From NCBI RefSeq assembly GCF_050589685.1, contig NZ_JBNGOS010000003.1, positions 62,001 through 126,000 of the forward strand: a stretch of DNA of 64,000 bases, read 5' to 3'. A program made the translations under genes and the position numbers. The notes under the pieces were generated by a model. It worked only from the letters and a program-made list of their open reading frames with translations. It was not told the origin of the DNA and ran no database searches. Source of the stretch: Saccharicrinis sp050589685. Lineage in GTDB: Bacteria; Bacteroidota; Bacteroidia; Bacteroidales; Marinilabiliaceae. Shown in pieces: positions 43,542 to 52,555 of the stretch. Each line of letters begins with the position of its first letter. Position 1 is the first letter of the stretch.

Positions 43542-45173
43542 ATGTATTGGTGGCAAGGTTTTGAATTGTATCTGAGTGAAGATGAAAAAGTGAAACAACA
43601 AGTCTTTATCCAGATTAAAAAAAAGTTTGGTGTTAGACCTGTTCCTGTATTTAAGGAAGGCCTTAACAAGAAGAGAAATGATTATCTGAAAAATATTTAT
43701 ACGATCAGGCAGTTCATGTCATCATCCTTGGTATGGGATAAGGCAAGAGAGATAGCTCGCATACATGGTGTTTTAGATGTAGATCCTGTTATAAACACGA
43801 AATATAAATTTGAACTTGAAGATTATGATGTCCCGCTCAGTCAAGTGGTAAATGTGATACCTGAAAATCGTCCTGATCCCAATTGGTTTCATGCCAATTC
43901 CAGATTTCCCGATGCCCTTAAATATGCCGAGGAACAATTTAACCTGGGCATAGGCAAATATGATGGAGGCGAAACAAATCTGATATTGGCTCAGCTTGAT
44001 ACCGGTTACAGTGATCATCCCGAATTATCAAAAGTAAAAAAGGAACTTGGATATAATTATGTCAATACCTTTCTGGACCGGATCTTATCCATTTTTATAG
44101 GTCGCCCGTCAAAACGCAATGCCAAGGACCGATTGAGGAATGCCAAACCGTTCAAGTGGGCATCGCATGGAACCTCCACGGCCGGCGTTGTGATTGGGGT
44201 AAATACCAAAAATGCCGGTATTGTGGGAGAAAACAAAGATAATACCGATGGAATTTTTCCTTACTTAAACCTAATACCTTACAGAATTTCGGAAACCGTT
44301 ATTTCCTTTAACAATAAAATGGCCCATGCTGCCAGGCAAGCCATGGCGGACGGTTGTAAAGTGATTACGACGAGCCATGCCGGATTGTTGCGTCTGAGAA
44401 GCTGGAAGGAAGCCGTAAAGGAGGCATATGATAATGGCGTAATTTGGGTGTCCGCTCCGGGAAGTCATGTGAAAGGGGTAAAAAGAATATGGACCTATCC
44501 CTCTAAGTTTCCGGAAACGATAACAACCACCGTATCTACCAAGGACGATGAAGCCTGGGAGAAAACTTTTGGGGGGGCAGAGGTGGATATTGCGGCACCG
44601 GGTTTCGATATGTACGTTCCTTTTGCACGAAAAGGCAGAAAATACGGTTACAGGTGGAGTGAAGGAACATCATTTTCAACGCCAATCACAGCGGCAGCGG
44701 CAATTATTTGGATAGCGCATCATAGCGACGAGAAACTGAATGGTATTTATAGAGAACCCTGGCAACGGGTTGAAGCCTTTAGGACTTGCCTGAAGAGAAG
44801 TGCGCGTAAACCCGATGGTTGGAATACAGAAATTTATGGGGCAGGTATTTTAGATGTGCTTGCTTTGCTTAAATGCGAACTTCCAAAACCCGAGGAACTA
44901 AAGCATGCCTCATCTCCTATGGATGTTGATTGCGACGAAATTGAAAAGGTGGATTGGGACATATACATGATCAACAAGGAAATTACTTACCAAACTTGTC
45001 GTGCTAAACTGGAGTCCAAAGGCCAAGAGGACGATATGTTCGAAAAAGTTGAAAATGCCGTAGGTATAGAGGCTAAAGCCAAACTTAAGGTGATGACTGC
45101 TACAATAGGCGAAAATAAAACCGAGGAACTAAAAAGAAGAGTGAATGAATTTGCCAAAGATTGGGGGTATTGA
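43542..45173 (+). CDS. S8 family subtilisin-like protease, no signal peptide
   Basis: A 543-residue subtilase. The triad is Asp153 in AQLDTGYSDHP, His209 in ASHGTSTAG and Ser377 in GTSFSTPITAA. An N-terminal region of about 140 residues precedes the catalytic domain and may act as a prodomain, and a Lys/Glu-rich helical tail of about 90 residues follows it. The oxyanion-hole position, normally Asn in an AxGN motif, reads APGSH (Ser308). No signal peptide is visible, so it may act in the cytoplasm or leave by another route. No inhibitor or partner gene is adjacent. Activity therefore needs caution although the triad is intact. Confidence 0.85.
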   Translation: MYWWQGFELYLSEDEKVKQQVFIQIKKKFGVRPVPVFKEGLNKKRNDYLKNIYTIRQFMSSSLVWDKAREIARIHGVLDVDPVINTKYKFELEDYDVPLSQVVNVIPENRPDPNWFHANSRFPDALKYAEEQFNLGIGKYDGGETNLILAQLDTGYSDHPELSKVKKELGYNYVNTFLDRILSIFIGRPSKRNAKDRLRNAKPFKWASHGTSTAGVVIGVNTKNAGIVGENKDNTDGIFPYLNLIPYRISETVISFNNKMAHAARQAMADGCKVITTSHAGLLRLRSWKEAVKEAYDNGVIWVSAPGSHVKGVKRIWTYPSKFPETITTTVSTKDDEAWEKTFGGAEVDIAAPGFDMYVPFARKGRKYGYRWSEGTSFSTPITAAAAIIWIAHHSDEKLNGIYREPWQRVEAFRTCLKRSARKPDGWNTEIYGAGILDVLALLKCELPKPEELKHASSPMDVDCDEIEKVDWDIYMINKEITYQTCRAKLESKGQEDDMFEKVENAVGIEAKAKLKVMTATIGENKTEELKRRVNEFAKDWGY

Positions 45174-45285
45174 TTAGGTAGGCTGCCAATTTTACTTTTA
45201 TACAAAAGTAGGGTTTCAAAAACATAAACGATCACCATGGAATAGTAATGTCATACTAGTCCATAGTGAAAATCTTGGGGTTGAA

Positions 45286-45624
45286 TTAGTTTATTATTAC
45301 TTTTAATGTTTGCTTGAAATGTTCAAATTGAACATTTACCAAAATCACGCCTTTAGGAAAAGTGCTACAATTAACAATGATTTCGCTTTGCAGCGCTTCG
45401 CCTTGAAATAACTTAATCCCATCTGTTGAATAAATCTCAATACTAGCATCAGCTGGTAATCCTTTGATTTTGAAGAAATCCTGATTAACAGGGTTTGGAT
45501 AAGCAGTTATGCTGGTTAATGTAAATTCATTTGCGTCTGTAGCAGTTTCGTTTGTTATATCTAATAATGATGGTTTGATTTTTCTAACGGAATGATACTT
45601 ATAAGGAAAGGCGTATTTGATGTT
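45286..45624 (-). pseudogene. Orphan type IX secretion C-terminal sorting domain
   Basis: On the minus strand, between the endonuclease III stop codon and TAA at 45286-45288, an open stretch of about 112 codons encodes a typical type A T9SS sorting domain: ITAYPNPVNQDFFKIKG, then SIEIYSTDGIKLFQGEAL, VNCSTFPKGVILVNVQF and KQTLKVIIN at the end. It lacks an ATG and any passenger domain, and it begins in the same frame right after the nth stop codon. The best explanation is the tail of a secreted protein gene whose front was lost. It also implies the organism has, or had, a type IX secretion system. Confidence 0.7.
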
Positions 45625-46266
45625 TTACTTCCCGTTTTTCTGATAATACTTGCAGTAATCTTGCAACCCGCATTTGGCACACTTGGGAGACCTTGCGATG
45701 CAAACATAACGACCATGTAGTATTAACCAGTGATGGGCAATAGGGAGTAAATCTTCGGGAAAATGTTTTACCAACTGCTTCTCGGTTTCAAGCGGGGTTT
45801 TTGAGTTGGTAGTAAGCCCTATGCGTTCCGAAACCCGGAATACATGCGTATCTACAGCCATGGCAGGTTTTTCATACACCACACTGGCAATTACGTTAGC
45901 CGTCTTTCTTCCGACACCGGGCAGTTTTTGCAATTGTATGATGTCGTCAGGTACTTCGTTATTGAAATCGGCCGTCAGCATTTTGGCCATGCCTACCAGG
46001 TGTTTGCTTTTGTTGTTAGGATAAGTACATGAACGAATATAGTCGAATACCTCAGCCGGCTCGGCCTCTGCCAATTCTTTGGCCGAAGGATAACGTTGGA
46101 ACAGGTCGGGCGTAATTAAGTTTACCCTTTTGTCGGTGCATTGGGCCGAAAGGATAACTGCTACCAAAAGTTCGTAAGGATTTGAATAATCCAACTCGGT
46201 TTCCGCAACAGGCATATTGGCCTGAAACCATTCAATTATTTTTTCAAATCGTTCCTTTTTAGTCAT
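45625..46266 (-). CDS. nth: Endonuclease III
   Basis: A 213-residue DNA glycosylase/AP lyase that removes oxidised pyrimidines. The helix-hairpin-helix LPGVGRKTANVI, catalytic Lys in that motif and catalytic Asp in AVDTHVFRVSERIGL are all present. The C-terminal iron-sulphur loop is intact with four Cys in CIARSPKCAKCGLQDYC. It is 86 bases from the DUF3109 gene on the same strand and may be read with it. Directly after its stop, the same frame continues into an orphan secretion-signal fragment, which does not alter this protein. Confidence 0.97.
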   Translation of the reverse strand: MTKKERFEKIIEWFQANMPVAETELDYSNPYELLVAVILSAQCTDKRVNLITPDLFQRYPSAKELAEAEPAEVFDYIRSCTYPNNKSKHLVGMAKMLTADFNNEVPDDIIQLQKLPGVGRKTANVIASVVYEKPAMAVDTHVFRVSERIGLTTNSKTPLETEKQLVKHFPEDLLPIAHHWLILHGRYVCIARSPKCAKCGLQDYCKYYQKNGK

Positions 46267-46352
46267 ATTTCAGTACGATATAAAGTTGGATCTACTAATT
46301 ACGTTTACGCTATGAATGAGATCCTTTGCTAACTGATATCCGATTGTAACCA

Positions 46353-46940
46353 CTAACCGTTAAGCAATCCTTTCTCCTTCAATATCTTTTCCGATTCTTC
46401 CATTTCATCATAAAAGGCTTCGCCATATTTTCTGATGATTGGTTCTTTCAAGAATCTGTACACAGGAACCCCCTCTTTTTCTCCAAGTGCACGGGCATCA
46501 TCACAAATTGGCCAAACATCGTAATTCATGGCCTCGCCCTGGCTTAATTTCCTAGTTCGAATGGGATACAGGTGACAGGAAACAGGTTTTCGGAAGTCTA
46601 CCAAACCTTGTTTCCAGGCCATTTCGATGGCACAATGAACACCCCCTTTGTTATCGAAGTAGGTATAAACGCATTCTTTGCCATGAATAATAGGCGTAAC
46701 CAACTCATCCTCAAAATCTATAACCGAAGCACCTTCTTCTTCTATAGTTTTTATAGCTTCAGGTGATAACAGGTGTTTAATTTTGGGATAAATATTGTCG
46801 ATGATTTTCGCTTCATCCTCCTCCAACGGCGCACCGGAATCACCTTCCACACAACAAATACCATGGCACTTGGCAATGTTACAAATAAATTTGTTGGTGA
46901 ACAGTTCCAGGCTAATTATTTTATCATCAATTTGAATCAT
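46353..46940 (-). CDS. DUF3109 family cysteine-rich protein
   Basis: A 195-residue cytoplasmic protein. Conserved Cys are grouped as CNIAKCHGICC near residue 20-30, ECVYTYFDNKGGVHCAI near 90-105, SCHLYPIRTRK near 120 and PICDDA near 145, the pattern of the DUF3109/YkgJ-like group thought to bind an Fe or Zn ion or cluster. The family is widespread in Bacteroidota and its biochemical role is not known. It is placed between phosphoglycerate mutase and endonuclease III genes on the same strand. The family call is secure; the metal is a guess. Confidence 0.88.
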   Translation of the reverse strand: MIQIDDKIISLELFTNKFICNIAKCHGICCVEGDSGAPLEEDEAKIIDNIYPKIKHLLSPEAIKTIEEEGASVIDFEDELVTPIIHGKECVYTYFDNKGGVHCAIEMAWKQGLVDFRKPVSCHLYPIRTRKLSQGEAMNYDVWPICDDARALGEKEGVPVYRFLKEPIIRKYGEAFYDEMEESEKILKEKGLLNG

Positions 46941-46970
46941 CTCACAATTAAAATAGTTGAAAATAGAAAA

Positions 46971-46997
46971 AAGCAGTAACCCAAAGAATTACTGCTT
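46971..46997 (-). terminator. Terminator of phosphoglycerate mutase gene
   Basis: AAGCAGTAA and TTACTGCTT form a perfect nine-pair stem with a nine-base loop, followed on the minus strand by a T-tract, 20 bases after the gpmI stop. Confidence 0.85.
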
Positions 46998-47017
46998 TAT
47001 AATTATATCGAGAAATC

Positions 47018-48547
47018 CTACTTCAGGTGAATTAAGCATTCACCGGTCATATCGGCGGGCTGCTCAACACCCATCAGTTTAAGCAACGATGGAGCTACAT
47101 CGGCCAATACACCATCTTTAACAGTTCCTTCTCTGTCTGATACCCAAACAAATGGCACTGGATTTAACGAGTGAGCGGTATTTGGTGAGCCGTCGGCATT
47201 TACGGCATTGTCGGCGTTACCATGGTCGGCAATTATGATGGCTTCGTAACCGTTAGCTTTAGCGGCTTCAATTACACCTTCCACACATTCGTCAACAGCC
47301 TTAATCGCTTTTTCAATGGCTTCGTAAACTCCCGTATGACCTACCATATCTCCGTTGGCAAAATTTAGAGTTATAAAGTCGTATTTGTTTGCGTTCAACT
47401 CGGCAACGACTTTATCTTTTACTTCATAGGCACTCATTTCCGGTTGCAGGTCGTAGGTGGCCACTTTGGGTGAGTTCACCAAAATGCGGTCTTCGCCTTC
47501 GAATACTTCTTCGCGTCCTCCCGAGAAAAAGAAGGTTACGTGGGCATATTTTTCAGTTTCGGCAATTCTTAACTGCTTAAGTCCTGCTTTTGCAACAACC
47601 TCGCCAATGGTATTTTCCACATTTGCTTTGTCAAAAAGAATATGCATTCCTTTAAAAGTAGCATCATAAGGAGTCATGGTGCAATAATGAAGCGGAATCG
47701 TTTTCATTCCTAGTTCCGGCATATCTTGTTGCGTTAAAACCATAGTTAGCTCTTTTGCACGGTCGTTTCGGAAGTTAAAGAATACTATTACATCACCTTC
47801 CTCAATTTTGCCAACCGGGTTTCCATCGGCATCAACCTTTACAATTGGCTTGATAAACTCATCGGTAACATTGGCATCGTACGAGGCCTGGATAGCTTCC
47901 AGCACATCAGTGGCCGTTGTTTCTCCAACACCGGCAACCATGGCATCGTATGCCACTTTAATACGCTCCCATCGCTTATCGCGGTCCATCGCATAATAAC
48001 GGCCTGTAACTGTTGCCACCTGACCAACCGTTTGATCCATGTGCGCCAACAAATTACCCATAAATCCCTTTCCACTCTTAGGGTCTGTATCCCGACCGTC
48101 CATAAAGGCATGAACAAACACATCGCTTAAACCATACTCCTGGGCAACACTTATTAATTTATGGATATGTGCCTGGCTACTATGAACACCTCCTTGAGAC
48201 ATCAGACCAAGCAAATGTACTTTTTTACCATTCTCCCTGGCATAGTTGTATGCTTTCTCCAGCTCCGGGTTCTTGGCAATAGAACCATCGGCACAAGCGC
48301 GGTTAATTTTTACCAAATCCTGATAAACTACCCTTCCGGCACCAATGTTTAGGTGACCTACTTCCGAGTTACCCATTTGTCCGTCTGGCAAACCAACAAA
48401 TTCCCCGGAAGCGTTTAGCTTCGAATTTGGGTATTTTTCAATCAAACTGTCCCAGTACGGAGTTTCAACAGTTGAAATTACATCGGACTTTGATTTGTCT
48501 CCAAATCCCCATCCATCCAGAATAACAAGAATTGTTTTCTTATCCAT
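47018..48547 (-). CDS. gpmI: 2,3-bisphosphoglycerate-independent phosphoglycerate mutase
   Basis: A 509-residue, two-domain, manganese-dependent enzyme of the alkaline phosphatase superfamily that interconverts 3- and 2-phosphoglycerate in glycolysis. The phosphorylated Ser is in GQMGNSEVGHLNIGAGR, the first metal Asp in ILDGWGFGD, and later metal ligands in NGDMVGHTG and IIADHGNAD plus NTAHSLNPVPF. FNFRNDRAKE and FMDGRDTDP are typical phosphotransferase-domain motifs. It stands alone with its own terminator, the usual form in this phylum. Confidence 0.97.
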   Translation of the reverse strand: MDKKTILVILDGWGFGDKSKSDVISTVETPYWDSLIEKYPNSKLNASGEFVGLPDGQMGNSEVGHLNIGAGRVVYQDLVKINRACADGSIAKNPELEKAYNYARENGKKVHLLGLMSQGGVHSSQAHIHKLISVAQEYGLSDVFVHAFMDGRDTDPKSGKGFMGNLLAHMDQTVGQVATVTGRYYAMDRDKRWERIKVAYDAMVAGVGETTATDVLEAIQASYDANVTDEFIKPIVKVDADGNPVGKIEEGDVIVFFNFRNDRAKELTMVLTQQDMPELGMKTIPLHYCTMTPYDATFKGMHILFDKANVENTIGEVVAKAGLKQLRIAETEKYAHVTFFFSGGREEVFEGEDRILVNSPKVATYDLQPEMSAYEVKDKVVAELNANKYDFITLNFANGDMVGHTGVYEAIEKAIKAVDECVEGVIEAAKANGYEAIIIADHGNADNAVNADGSPNTAHSLNPVPFVWVSDREGTVKDGVLADVAPSLLKLMGVEQPADMTGECLIHLK

Positions 48548-48852
48548 GGTTTATATATTTTGTATTTGTTATTAGCTATTTTGAAAAAATCTAAATTAGT
48601 GCGCAAAATTATCTAATTAATAACTAAAAACAAAGTTTACACTCTTATACTTAGCTTAAACTTAACCTGGCAACAAACGTTAAAAACTGGAAAAAGAAAT
48701 GTTTATTAATTATATTGTCGCCCATACGCACAGTTTAGTTATATATGCGAGTAAGATGAAATTATCATAATTTATTAAGGTTGGAAAGCGTAAACATTAC
48801 GTGCAAGAACTATACGTTTGCAAATCTTTAACACAGCTAACTAATTATATTC
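48548..48852. other. Divergent intergenic region upstream of gpmI and the PAS kinase gene
   Basis: About 305 bases without a supported gene. It must hold both promoters. TACGTTTG at 48813-48820, a match to TAnnTTTG, lies 32 bases before the kinase start; no clear -33 box precedes it. Nothing distinctive is seen for gpmI. Confidence 0.45.
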
Positions 48853-50364
48853 ATGGAAGAAAGCAACAATCATACACAATCAGAAATATCCAATTTAAAG
48901 GAAGCACTCAGTGATATTGAAGAAAAGTACAAGGTGCTTTCCGAAACAGTGTTCGAGGGCGTGTTTATTACAGAAAAAGGGTATTGCATTGAAGCCAATC
49001 AAGTTGGGTGCGACATGATAGGGTATTCTCAAGAGGAGGTGTTGGGTATGTTTGCAGCGGACCTAGCAGTGCCGGAACATCGCGAGTTGGCGCTGGAGAG
49101 GATCGCAAACCCACTGGATACACCTTTTGAGATAGATGTCGTGAGAAAGGACAACACCCTGTTTCATGCCCAGATTCAATCAAAAAAACATACTTTTGAA
49201 GGAAGGGATGCAAGAATTGTTGTAGTCTGGGATATATCGGACTACAAAAAATCTGTAAAGGAGCTGGTAGAAAGCGAAAACAAGTATTGCGCTGTTGTGG
49301 AGAATGCCGGAGACGGCATAATTATAGGAGATGCGGATGGAAACATGCTTGAAATAAATAGCGGCTTTGAAGCGATAACCGGTTTTTCAAAGAACGAGCT
49401 GTTGAACAAACACATATCAAGTATTTTCGCCCCGGAATCCCTTGAAGAGAAACCACTGCGGTTCGATTTGTTGGATGTGGGCCAATCCATAATTTTTGAA
49501 AGAAACATTCTGGGTAAGAACGGCGAGCGGATTCCCATCGAAATGAACTCAAAAAAACCTTCGGGGAAAAATTACCTGGCTATCATCAGAGATTTAAGGG
49601 AGCGAAAAAAAGCACGGGAAGATCTTGAAAGAAAAAATGAGGAGTTAAGGATTGCGAAAAATAAAGCAGAGGAGAGTGACATGTTAAAATCCTCCTTCCT
49701 GGCCAATATGAGCCATGAGATACGCACGCCAATGAACGGAATAATAGGCTTTGCCGAATTGCTGAAAATGTTGGAATTAACCTCGGAACAAAGAGAGGAT
49801 TATCTCAATGTAATTCTCTCGAGTGGACAACAATTGTTGAATATCATTAACGATGTCCTTGAATTCTCCAAAATAGAAACAGGACAGATAGTGGTGGAGT
49901 CTGTTGTGTTCGACATTAGTTCCATGCTCAAAGAAATTATTTCGTTCTTTAAGCCGGTAGCCGAAAGGCGTAATAACACCTTGACGTTAAACACTACCAA
50001 ATGTAATATGGCTATATTGAGTGGTGACCCTTCTAAAATACAACAAATACTCACCAACCTGATCAACAACAGCCTTAAGTTTACCGAGTCGGGAAATGTA
50101 GAGGTGGGTATTATAACCGATTCCGCAGAAATTATTTTTTACGTTAAAGATACGGGGATAGGAATACCGAAACAATATATGAACACGATATTTGATAGGT
50201 TTACGCAGGCACAACACGATGGAATCAACAAGCAGAAAGGTACCGGACTTGGCCTTTCTATTTGTAAAAAATTGGTTCATCTGATGAATGGAACCATTTG
50301 GGCAGAATCGGAAGTGGGTGAAGGTTCAACCTTTTATTTTGCCATTCCTTTTACAGGCATATAA
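48853..50364 (+). CDS. Soluble PAS-domain sensor histidine kinase
   Basis: A 503-residue protein with no membrane segment. A short coiled coil (1-25) is followed by two PAS domains (about 25-130 and 140-250), a coiled linker, a HisKA domain with phospho-acceptor His288 in NMSHEIRTPMNG, and an ATPase domain with the N box (NLINNSLKF), DTGIGIP and GTGLGLSICKK. It would sense a cytoplasmic signal and phosphorylate a response regulator, but it has no receiver domain and no regulator gene adjoins it, making it an orphan kinase. The PAS ligand cannot be read from sequence. Confidence 0.95.
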   Translation: MEESNNHTQSEISNLKEALSDIEEKYKVLSETVFEGVFITEKGYCIEANQVGCDMIGYSQEEVLGMFAADLAVPEHRELALERIANPLDTPFEIDVVRKDNTLFHAQIQSKKHTFEGRDARIVVVWDISDYKKSVKELVESENKYCAVVENAGDGIIIGDADGNMLEINSGFEAITGFSKNELLNKHISSIFAPESLEEKPLRFDLLDVGQSIIFERNILGKNGERIPIEMNSKKPSGKNYLAIIRDLRERKKAREDLERKNEELRIAKNKAEESDMLKSSFLANMSHEIRTPMNGIIGFAELLKMLELTSEQREDYLNVILSSGQQLLNIINDVLEFSKIETGQIVVESVVFDISSMLKEIISFFKPVAERRNNTLTLNTTKCNMAILSGDPSKIQQILTNLINNSLKFTESGNVEVGIITDSAEIIFYVKDTGIGIPKQYMNTIFDRFTQAQHDGINKQKGTGLGLSICKKLVHLMNGTIWAESEVGEGSTFYFAIPFTGI

Positions 50365-50552
50365 AGTGTGTTCGTTTTAATGATTTTTACAAAATGGAAA
50401 AGAACGCTGCCAATAAGTGGAAAATTTCCAACACTGCAATAATTGATCTTTAAAAATGACTAACAGAAACAGTCATTTTAGGAGTAATTGCAAATTGTAT
50501 CAACGATGAAATATCCAATTGGGTTATTCAAACATTTTTTAACAATTATACA

Positions 50553-50584
50553 TTTGTGTGTCCCAATCTCTTAGCTTATTTTTG
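50553..50584 (+). promoter_or_regulatory. Promoter of the acetate transporter gene
   Basis: TTTG (50553-50556), a 20-base spacer and TATTTTTG (50577-50584) give a full match to the Bacteroidota consensus, 26 bases before ATG 50611. Confidence 0.7.
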
Positions 50585-50610
50585 CGGGCTAAAATTTAAA
50601 TCTACTTAAA

Positions 50611-51165
50611 ATGAAAATCGGAAACCCCGCGGTAGTAGGCTTGGCCGGATTTGGCTTAACTACCTTGTTATTGCAATTTCATAATCTTGGTTGGATGGGG
50701 CTAGGCCCAGTGTTGTCCATGGGAATAATTTTTGGAGGATTGGCGCAGATGATTGCCGGTTTTCAGGAACAAAAAATGGGCAACAACTTTGGATATAGCG
50801 CTTTTGTTGGTTATGGTTCTTTCTGGATCGGACTAGGTATTATCTGGTTTTTGAACCACTTTAGCGTTTATAAAGCATCGCATACCGATGTAGGGTTCTT
50901 TTTGGTTGCGTGGACTTTGTATACCGCCATATTGTTTGTGGCCTCGTTACGGGTGAACACTGCCATGACGTTTACTTTTGCTACCTTACTTATTGGCTTT
51001 GTATTGTTGGATCTTGCACATTTTGGATTCCCTCAGTTAACCAAATTTGCTGCCTGGGATTTGATAATATGTGCCGGCGGAGCATGGTATATGATGGCCG
51101 CTATTATTATAAACGACTTAGCTGGCAAAACCGTTATTTCTGTTGGGAAAAGATTGATTCAGTAA
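50611..51165 (+). CDS. satP: Acetate uptake transporter, GPR1/FUN34/YaaH (SatP) family
   Basis: A 184-residue inner-membrane protein with six hydrophobic helices. The family signature NPAVVGLAGFGLTTLLLQ is at the N terminus and FGGLAQMIAGFQEQKMGNNFG follows in the region between helices 2 and 3. Members move acetate, succinate or protons in hexameric complexes; acetate is the usual product of sugar fermentation in such organisms, so export or re-uptake are both possible. It has a full promoter upstream and a strong terminator downstream, so it is a single-gene unit. Confidence 0.93.
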   Translation: MKIGNPAVVGLAGFGLTTLLLQFHNLGWMGLGPVLSMGIIFGGLAQMIAGFQEQKMGNNFGYSAFVGYGSFWIGLGIIWFLNHFSVYKASHTDVGFFLVAWTLYTAILFVASLRVNTAMTFTFATLLIGFVLLDLAHFGFPQLTKFAAWDLIICAGGAWYMMAAIIINDLAGKTVISVGKRLIQ

Positions 51166-51191
51166 CTTAGTATAAAATATTAAATATGCGA

Positions 51192-51223
51192 AAGCTGTTC
51201 GATTCTTCGGGCAGCTTTTTTTT
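51192..51223 (+). terminator. Terminator of the acetate transporter gene
   Basis: AGCTGTTCGA and TCGGGCAGCT pair over ten positions (two G-U wobbles) with a short loop, followed by eight T residues. Confidence 0.85.
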
Positions 51224-51234
51224 GTGGAAAAGGA

Positions 51235-52056
51235 TCAATAAAACAGCTCGGCGGTAATGGGGTTCCGTAAACCAATGGCATCAACAAATACCGCCTTAAC
51301 CGAACCTACCAACACTTTGGCCTCCACTACAATTGGTATCCTTGCAGCATCGTCGGTTACCCAAACCGTCATAGCTTCGCCCGATTTAAAAATTGTTCCC
51401 GGAACTAACATTGGGGAGAATTTCAAACACTTAAATTTTCTGCCATCCCTGTTCGTGATAATCTCCTTGCCTTGATAACGAATGAACAAATCGAAAATTT
51501 TATTATCCACAATCATCCGGATAGGAATTTTTTCGTCCACCTGATATTTGGCGTAATCAAGGTTTCGGGCTTTGTATACCATCGACAGCAAATCGGCGGT
51601 ACAATCTTCTAATACCACTACACTATCCCTGAATACCGTTTCCTTGTTTTTTTTGACTTTGGTTTTAATAACCCGGTTATCGTAATCGAACCAATATTGG
51701 TGGTGACCTACGGTGCTCCCCTCTTTTGTTACGCGATTAAAATAAATTGGGTCAAAACGCTCTTTGTCAACATATACCTCAAAAGTATCTCGAACCTTCA
51801 TAAACTTGTCGTAACCACTGTACGTCCTCCCGTATGCCGACAAAAACCAGGTATCCTCACCACCAAACGCTTTGTCTTCAACAGAAAAATGCACAATTCC
51901 GGCATTCAGCCAAATAAAATGCCAGTTGTAATAAGCGTGATAGGTAACCACCTCTCCACTCTTGAAAGTATAATTTTCAACATTGCATTGGGCATGGATC
52001 CGAATCGAAAAAACACAAAACATCACCAGTGCAGCAATGGTAACCCTCTGCCGCAT
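51235..52056 (-). CDS. DUF3108 family exported protein
   Basis: A 273-residue product from ATG 52056 with a signal peptide ending SIRIHAQ; the frame can also start at 52083, adding nine residues with an odd N terminus. The mature protein is beta-rich, opening with YTFKSGEVVTYHAYYNWHFIWLNAGIVHF, typical of the DUF3108 family, and ending in the IPIVVEAKVLVGSVKAVF strand pair. The family occurs in the envelope of Gram-negative bacteria and is not biochemically defined. It lies downstream of the thiamine-binding-like gene, with a gap of 30 bases or fewer, and is probably co-transcribed. Confidence 0.82.
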   Translation of the reverse strand: MRQRVTIAALVMFCVFSIRIHAQCNVENYTFKSGEVVTYHAYYNWHFIWLNAGIVHFSVEDKAFGGEDTWFLSAYGRTYSGYDKFMKVRDTFEVYVDKERFDPIYFNRVTKEGSTVGHHQYWFDYDNRVIKTKVKKNKETVFRDSVVVLEDCTADLLSMVYKARNLDYAKYQVDEKIPIRMIVDNKIFDLFIRYQGKEIITNRDGRKFKCLKFSPMLVPGTIFKSGEAMTVWVTDDAARIPIVVEAKVLVGSVKAVFVDAIGLRNPITAELFY

Positions 52057-52086
52057 ACATTTTAACCCACATGTTACAATCATAAA

Positions 52087-52398
52087 CTATGTATTTACCT
52101 TGCCTATTTTATTCTCTATGGATTGAATCTTGGATTTCATTCTCCCCACATCTCCCCTACGGACATCCATAGTAATGTTAGCGTAAACGCGATCGTGGTC
52201 TTTTTCCAAAAGCGCATATGCTTTGTTGATAATCTCCAACGCCTCCGGCATGGTTTCGGTTTCAATAGAGGTTCCCATAGGGCCAAGCACATAAGGAACG
52301 CCACTATTTTTTATTAATTCAATAATCCCACTTACTGGTTTGCTTATACTGATACCTGCATCAGTGGGGAACATGGCAAAATTTACAAGTACTGACAT
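52087..52398 (-). CDS. MTH1187 family thiamine-binding-like protein
   Basis: A 103-residue protein of the MTH1187/YkoF-like ferredoxin-fold family (formerly DUF77). SVLVNFAMFPTDAGISISKPVSGIIELIKNSG is the first beta-alpha unit, YVLGPMGTSIETETMPEALEIINKAYALL the second, and a helical tail follows. Members form tetramers and bind thiamine or related pyrimidines, with some roles in thiamine handling. No thi genes are nearby. It lies just upstream of the DUF3108 gene on the same strand. The substrate assignment rests on the family only. Confidence 0.88.
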   Translation of the reverse strand: MSVLVNFAMFPTDAGISISKPVSGIIELIKNSGVPYVLGPMGTSIETETMPEALEIINKAYALLEKDHDRVYANITMDVRRGDVGRMKSKIQSIENKIGKVNT

Positions 52399-52555
52399 AA
52401 TAATATTGGTTTAATGGTTTTTCAGTCATTGGTCATTAGCACGTCATTATTCAGGAAAAAATCCATGACTATCGACTTAATAACGGCAGTCCCGCCTCTA
52501 ATTAAATTGTTTATTTGTGGCGGCACATCGCGTTGTTCCAACTGTTGATGGAAGA

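Noticed and set aside
45190..45212. Hairpin TACTTTT/AAAAGTA after the subtilase gene
   Set aside because: Seven A/T-rich pairs without a T-tract are too weak to call a terminator.
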